From positions 1 to 12,373 of the forward strand of contig JAEZPL010000312.1 in the NCBI GenBank assembly GCA_023413605.1: a stretch of 12,373 nucleotides of DNA, written 5' to 3'. Below are positions 6,871-12,373 of this stretch, one piece after another (position 1 is the first letter of the stretch; each line of letters opens with the position of its first letter). A model generated the notes under the pieces. That model saw only the letters and a program-made list of their open reading frames with translations. It had not been told where the DNA came from and did not search any database. Made by a program: the position numbers and the translations under genes. The DNA is from Pseudomonadota bacterium (lineage in GTDB: Bacteria; Pseudomonadota; Alphaproteobacteria; Azospirillales; Azospirillaceae).

Positions 6871-7971
6871 TCAACCGAACGGCGATTCATCATCACCAGC
6901 GCTGCCGATACCCAGCCCGATCCTGCGGTCATTCTCCGTTCCGGCCCCCATTCCGGCCCCCATTCCGGCATCGCCGGAAAGCGCCGCCGACTGGAAGGAA
7001 CTGAGCGGTGACGGGCTGCCATCAAGCCTCTGGCGCGGTTCCGCGGCCTGGGCGATCAGGGCGAACATGTCCTTCTGGTCGGTCTCCATCCGGCGGGTCA
7101 GGCGCGCGATGGTTTCCGACGCGGTCAGCGCCCGGCCCGTTTCGCGGTCGTAGAACAAATTTCGGTTGCTCCTCGCCGCGGAGGGCAAAAGCTCCGCCGC
7201 CGTGGCCTTCGGCGTCGACTCGGCGGCACGAATCAGCTTGCCCGCCCCGCCGGATCCCATGACATAGGCGATCCGGCTTTCCGTCTCGGTCACCGGCCGG
7301 TTCAGGCGCTTTTCCAGCCGTTCCCGCCCTTCCGCTAGGTAGCGCGCGGCCATGCCGGCGGACAGGTCCACATCATGGCGCAGATCGAGGATCTTGCGGC
7401 GGATCGCGGGATCCTTGACCGAGGGAATGCCGTTGCGGCTTTGGATCGCGCCGGCCAGTTCGCCCTGTCCATAGGCGGCGCCGTGCCGGCGGAACAGGTC
7501 GAGCCATGTCCGCTCCAAAAACTGGAACGGGCCCGCGGCGGAACTGGAGCGGTTGCGGGCGGACGGGTTCAGCCCGCTTTCCTGGGTCGCCTGGGCAAGG
7601 ATGGCGGTGAAACTGTGCCCCGACAGGCCGGCGACCTGCTGCGCGGCCAGCACCACCCGCCCGGCCGCGGCGTTGCCGGCCAGGGCATTGGCCGGCGTGA
7701 AGCCTTCACCGATGTCGGGCTTGCGGGCGGGGAACGGCATCCGCGTGCCATCGGCAAGCTGGATGGGAGGCTCCGGCTTCTGGGACGGGGCCGGCGGCAC
7801 CTTCTGGCCGTTGGCAAGCCGCCCGTGCGGCACCGGCTGCGCCTCGGCCAGCACGTCCTGGAACGAGGCAGCCGCGCCGCCGGCCGCCGGACCGGCGACC
7901 GGGAAAGACCGGCCGGCGCTGTCCGGCTTGCGCTCGGGAATCGGGGCGAGAGGGGGCTGCGCGACCTTCAT
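6871..7971 (-). CDS. SLT-type lytic transglycosylase domain protein, proline-rich, no signal peptide
   Basis: The 366-residue protein has a central lysozyme-like SLT domain, about residues 105-215. It shows ILAQATQESGLNPSARN with the probable catalytic Glu131, then SAAGPFQFLERTW. Such enzymes cleave peptidoglycan glycan strands to 1,6-anhydromuramoyl products. The N-terminal 100 residues are rich in Pro, Ala and Lys and contain two related motifs, LANGQKVPPAPSQKP (52-66) and LADGTRMPFPARKP (72-85), plus IPERKPD (11-17). The C-terminal 60 residues are Gly/Ser-rich, with GMGA repeats. The first residues are polar and proline-rich, so no Sec signal peptide or lipobox is seen; a route other than Sec, or an annotated start that is too late, is possible. 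It follows the sensor kinase by 119 bp. The role is unknown. Confidence 0.78.
   Translation of the reverse strand: MKVAQPPLAPIPERKPDSAGRSFPVAGPAAGGAAASFQDVLAEAQPVPHGRLANGQKVPPAPSQKPEPPIQLADGTRMPFPARKPDIGEGFTPANALAGNAAAGRVVLAAQQVAGLSGHSFTAILAQATQESGLNPSARNRSSSAAGPFQFLERTWLDLFRRHGAAYGQGELAGAIQSRNGIPSVKDPAIRRKILDLRHDVDLSAGMAARYLAEGRERLEKRLNRPVTETESRIAYVMGSGGAGKLIRAAESTPKATAAELLPSAARSNRNLFYDRETGRALTASETIARLTRRMETDQKDMFALIAQAAEPRQRLDGSPSPLSSFQSAALSGDAGMGAGMGAGTENDRRIGLGIGSAGDDESPFG
6939..6968. repeat. 12-bp tandem repeat inside the transglycosylase gene
   Basis: TTCCGGCCCCCA occurs at 6939-6950 and 6951-6962, and a partial third copy starts at 6963. In frame on the minus strand it encodes the GMGAGMGAG stretch near residues 336-344. 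A 12-bp unit keeps the reading frame, so copy number could vary without breaking the gene. Confidence 0.75.
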
Positions 7972-8059
7972 GGACCTTGGGCACCGTCAGAAACGATGCC
8001 GCCACGGCGATTCGATGCACAAGGTTCGAACGCGCCGGACGACAGGGGATGACCGTGCT

Positions 8060-8090
8060 CGTATAACACACACTTGCTGATTTTACTCAA
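8060..8090 (-). promoter_or_regulatory. weak candidate promoter for the transglycosylase gene
   Basis: On the minus strand, TTGAGT (8085-8090) begins directly after the kinase stop codon, and TATACG (8060-8065) follows at 19 bp, which is long for a sigma-70-type promoter. The whole 119-bp gap between kinase and transglycosylase holds no gene. The pair could also be cotranscribed by readthrough. Confidence 0.3.
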
Positions 8091-10391
<2,301 letters not shown>

Positions 10392-10575
10392 CGGGCAGGC
10401 AACCTCCTCAAGGATCGCCGCAGCCTACCGGTGGCCGGCGCCCCCTTCGATGATTCACCTCAATACACCGCAACTCGCCCGTGTGAAAACGATTTGATGC
10501 CGATTCGATTGGGGCGCGCGAAAATGGCACATGCAGCGGGCGATTGCCAATGCTGCCCCGGATGGAAAACCGTCG
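10392..10575 (-). other. 184-bp gap between the phosphatase and kinase genes, with a hairpin
   Basis: On the minus strand, 19 nt after the phosphatase stop, GCAGC (10552-10556) and GCTGC (10533-10537) enclose a second short stem GGC/GCC with an AATC loop. This may be a terminator, though only ATTTT follows, some distance later. Nearer the kinase there is a poor promoter match (TTTTCA-N16-TGTATT). The presence of a real gap suggests the kinase is transcribed separately from hisD-UPF0262-phosphatase. Confidence 0.35.
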
Positions 10576-11036
10576 CTACACGGTCGGTCCGCGGGACAGG
10601 GGAAACCGTTCCTTGATCTTGTCGAGCAGACCATCGCGGACCTTCCGGTAGGCGTCCAGCATCCGTTCGCGATTGCCGTCCACCAGCGTAGGGTCGAAGG
10701 TGTTCCAGAACTCCACGTCGCAGGCCATGGTGCGGGTCATTTCGATGGCGCGGTGCTGCGCCTCCGGCGACAGGGAGACGATCAGGTCGAAGTTGGTGTC
10801 TTCCAGATCCTCGAAGGTGCGGCAGCGGTGGCGGACAGGTCGATGCCCATCTCCTCCATCACCGCCACGGCGAAGGGGTCGACCTCGTCGCCCTCGCGCA
10901 CGCCGACCGAATCCACATAGACGCGCGTGCCGTGGAAATGCCGCATCATCGCCGCTGCCATGGGCGAACGGATCATGTTGTAGGTGCAGGCGAACAACAC
11001 GCTCGTCACGGGGAGCGGCTGCATCACCGGGGCCAT
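10576..11036 (-). pseudogene. low-molecular-weight phosphatase / ArsC-like gene, frameshifted
   Basis: The first frame (start 11036) encodes VLFACTYNMIRSPMAAAM, the CX5R phosphate-binding loop of low-molecular-weight protein tyrosine phosphatases and thioredoxin-type arsenate reductases (Cys17, Arg23). It continues to EEMGIDLSA (residue 69) and then runs into 15 unrelated residues before a stop at 10782. The expected continuation, HRCRTFEDLEDTNFDLIVSL and onwards through FWNTFDPTLVDG to SRGPTV, is in the next frame and ends at TAG (10576-10578). Restoring one C at about 10830 (GCCACC to GCCCACC) gives a 153-residue protein of normal length. No slippery heptamer is seen, so this is either a real inactivating deletion or a sequencing error. 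It follows UPF0262 by 16 bp, as is common in alphaproteobacteria. Confidence 0.85.
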
Positions 11037-11052
11037 GCGCCGCCCCGCCCCG

Positions 11053-11535
11053 TCAGCCGCGGATGTGGAGGACGCAGATCAGCGTGAACAGCCGACGCGC
11101 CGTTTGCAGGTCCATCTCCACCTTACCGGCCAGCCGTTCGCGCAGCATCTCGGACCCCTCGTTGTGCAGGCCGCGGCGCCCCATGTCGATCGCCTCGATC
11201 TGCGAGGGCGTGGAGCGCTTGATGGCCTGGTAGTAGCTCTCGCAGATCAGGAAATAGTCCTTCACGATGGACCGGAAGCCGGTCACGGGCAGCGTGATCT
11301 TCTCAAGGGGGCTGTCGTCGTCGCGCCGGACGTCGAACACCAGCCGGTTGTCCTCGATCGCCAGATGCAGGTGGTAGGGTCCGGAGTCCGCGTGGTCGCA
11401 GGGGCAGAATTCGTTCTCCTCCAGCAGGTCGAAGATGGCAACCGCGCGCTCGTGCTCCACCTCCGGCTTGCGCCGGATGACGGTCTTTTCGTCGAGCGTC
11501 ACGTGGACGATGCGGCGGCTGCCCTTCGAACTCAC
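11053..11535 (-). CDS. UPF0262 family protein
   Basis: A 160-residue protein that I recognise as the UPF0262 family, conserved in alphaproteobacteria next to hisD and of unknown function. Visible blocks are RIVHVTLDEKTVIRR near the start, EVEHERAVAIFDLLEENEF, the CPCDH segment (about 44-48), GPYHLHLAIEDNRLVFDV, and a C-terminal helical half with DYFLICESYYQAIK and IEAIDMGRRGLHNEG. There is no signal peptide or membrane segment. The start is a GTG whose GTGA overlaps the hisD stop by 4 nt, with a GGGGGGG run upstream as a Shine-Dalgarno-like site. Translational coupling to hisD is likely. No function should be read from the neighbourhood alone. Confidence 0.88.
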   Translation of the reverse strand: MSSKGSRRIVHVTLDEKTVIRRKPEVEHERAVAIFDLLEENEFCPCDHADSGPYHLHLAIEDNRLVFDVRRDDDSPLEKITLPVTGFRSIVKDYFLICESYYQAIKRSTPSQIEAIDMGRRGLHNEGSEMLRERLAGKVEMDLQTARRLFTLICVLHIRG

Positions 11536-12373
11536 GCCTTGTCCCCCCCGGTGTTGGCCCCGTTCAGGCGAAACGCCACCGACAGCGCGTGCGCGTCCAG
11601 CCCCTCCGCCCGCGCCAGCGTCACGGCCGCGGGGCCGATGGCCTGGACGCTGGCGGCGTCGCAGGCGACGAAGGTCGTGCGCTTCATGAAGTCCAGCACG
11701 TTCAGGCCCGACGAGAAACGCGCGCTGCGCGCCGTCGGCAGGACGTGGTTCGGCCCGGCGACATAATCGCCGATCGCCTCCGGCGTGTGGCGGCCGAGGA
11801 AGATGGCCCCGGCGTTGCGCACCCGGGCGGCCAGCGCGTCGGGATCCTCCACCGCCAGTTCCAGGTGCTCCGGCGCCAGCCGGTCCACCAGCGCGGGGGC
11901 GTCGGCCAGCAGGTCGCGCACCGTGATGATGGCGCCGTGCTCCCGCCAGCTTTCGCCGGCGATGGCCGCACGGGGCAACGTTTCCAGATGCTTGTCCACG
12001 GCCTTGGCGACCGCGTCGGCGAAGGCCGCGTCGTCGGTGATCAGGATCGACTGGGCCGAGGTGTCGTGCTCCGCCTGCGACAGCAGGTCCATGGCGATCC
12101 AGGCTGGGTCGTTCCGATTGTCGGCGACCACCAGGATTTCCGACGGGCCGGCGATGCTGTCGATGCCGACGGTGCCGTAGACCAGCCGCTTGGCGGCGGC
12201 CACGAAGGCGTTGCCGGGGCCGACGATCTTGTCCACCGGCGCGATGGTCGCGGTGCCGTAGGCCAGGGCGGCCACGGCCTGCGCGCCGCCGACGCGGTAG
12301 ATCTCCGTGATGCCGCAGCGCTTGGCGGCGGCCAGCACCAGCGGGTTGATCGCCCCGTCCGGAGTCGGCACCA
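11532..12373 (-). CDS. hisD: histidinol dehydrogenase (C-terminal part; runs off the right edge)
   Basis: HisD performs the last two steps of histidine synthesis, oxidising L-histidinol via the aldehyde to L-histidine with two NAD+, using a Zn ion. About 280 C-terminal residues are present. They show VGGAQAVAALAYGT, GPGNAFVAAAKR, GPSEILVVAD, the Zn-binding QAEHDTSAQ, the catalytic-base region APEHLEL, GDYVAGPNHVLPT (Zn-binding Asp), and the final LDAHALSVAFRL with the C-terminal Zn-binding His. The reading frame is open at the window edge (the first codon seen there, GTG, is an internal Val before PTPDG), so the true start lies outside. Its stop overlaps the GTG of the UPF0262 gene. Confidence 0.96.
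   Translation of the reverse strand, partial: VPTPDGAINPLVLAAAKRCGITEIYRVGGAQAVAALAYGTATIAPVDKIVGPGNAFVAAAKRLVYGTVGIDSIAGPSEILVVADNRNDPAWIAMDLLSQAEHDTSAQSILITDDAAFADAVAKAVDKHLETLPRAAIAGESWREHGAIITVRDLLADAPALVDRLAPEHLELAVEDPDALAARVRNAGAIFLGRHTPEAIGDYVAGPNHVLPTARSARFSSGLNVLDFMKRTTFVACDAASVQAIGPAAVTLARAEGLDAHALSVAFRLNGANTGGDKA

Noticed and set aside
10820..10835. Programmed ribosomal frameshift as the explanation for the split phosphatase
   Set aside because: No slippery heptamer is present at the junction (TCCGCCACCGC) and no pseudoknot is apparent; a one-base deletion is simpler.

Overview
The window is high-GC DNA that looks like the chromosome of an alphaproteobacterium, most likely a member of the Rhodospirillales such as Azospirillum or a relative. 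This assignment is inferred from base composition, protein style and gene order, not from a database match. Everything lies on the minus strand except one lrp/asnC-type regulator.

Left part (1-2890): an arginine catabolic unit. Arginase (rocF) and ornithine aminotransferase (rocD) form a two-gene minus-strand operon. A Lrp/AsnC regulator is transcribed divergently from a 139-bp spacer. Its promoter (TTGACA-N17-TATCAA) overlaps a 31-bp dyad and would place the transcript start on the ATG itself.

Middle part (2918-6746, described in the direction of transcription, from high to low coordinates): infA (IF-1), maf (nucleotide pyrophosphatase), a short RNase E/G-type ribonuclease, yacG, tRNA-Phe(GAA) with its own stable-RNA-like promoter, then an orphan ParA-type ATPase. 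maf/ribonuclease and ribonuclease/yacG share 4-nt stop-start overlaps. The ribonuclease lacks the cysteine Zn-link of the family, and the ParA protein carries a glycine-zipper tail.

Right part (6871-12373): the 3' part of hisD runs off the right edge, followed by a UPF0262 gene and a low-molecular-weight phosphatase/ArsC-like gene. The phosphatase gene is broken by an apparent one-base deletion near 10830. After it come a membrane-bound hybrid histidine kinase (dCache-HAMP-HisKA-HATPase-REC) and a proline-rich SLT-type lytic transglycosylase without a signal peptide. From general knowledge of alphaproteobacterial synteny, hisD-UPF0262-phosphatase normally leads straight into infA-maf-(RNase)-yacG-tRNA-Phe, so the kinase and transglycosylase look like an insertion into a conserved block.

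There is no transposase, integrase, CRISPR array or rRNA. Most of the window is core chromosome. The points worth a second look are the frameshifted phosphatase, the glycine-zipper ParA, the inserted kinase/transglycosylase pair, the Zn-link-less ribonuclease and the probably leaderless lrp gene.
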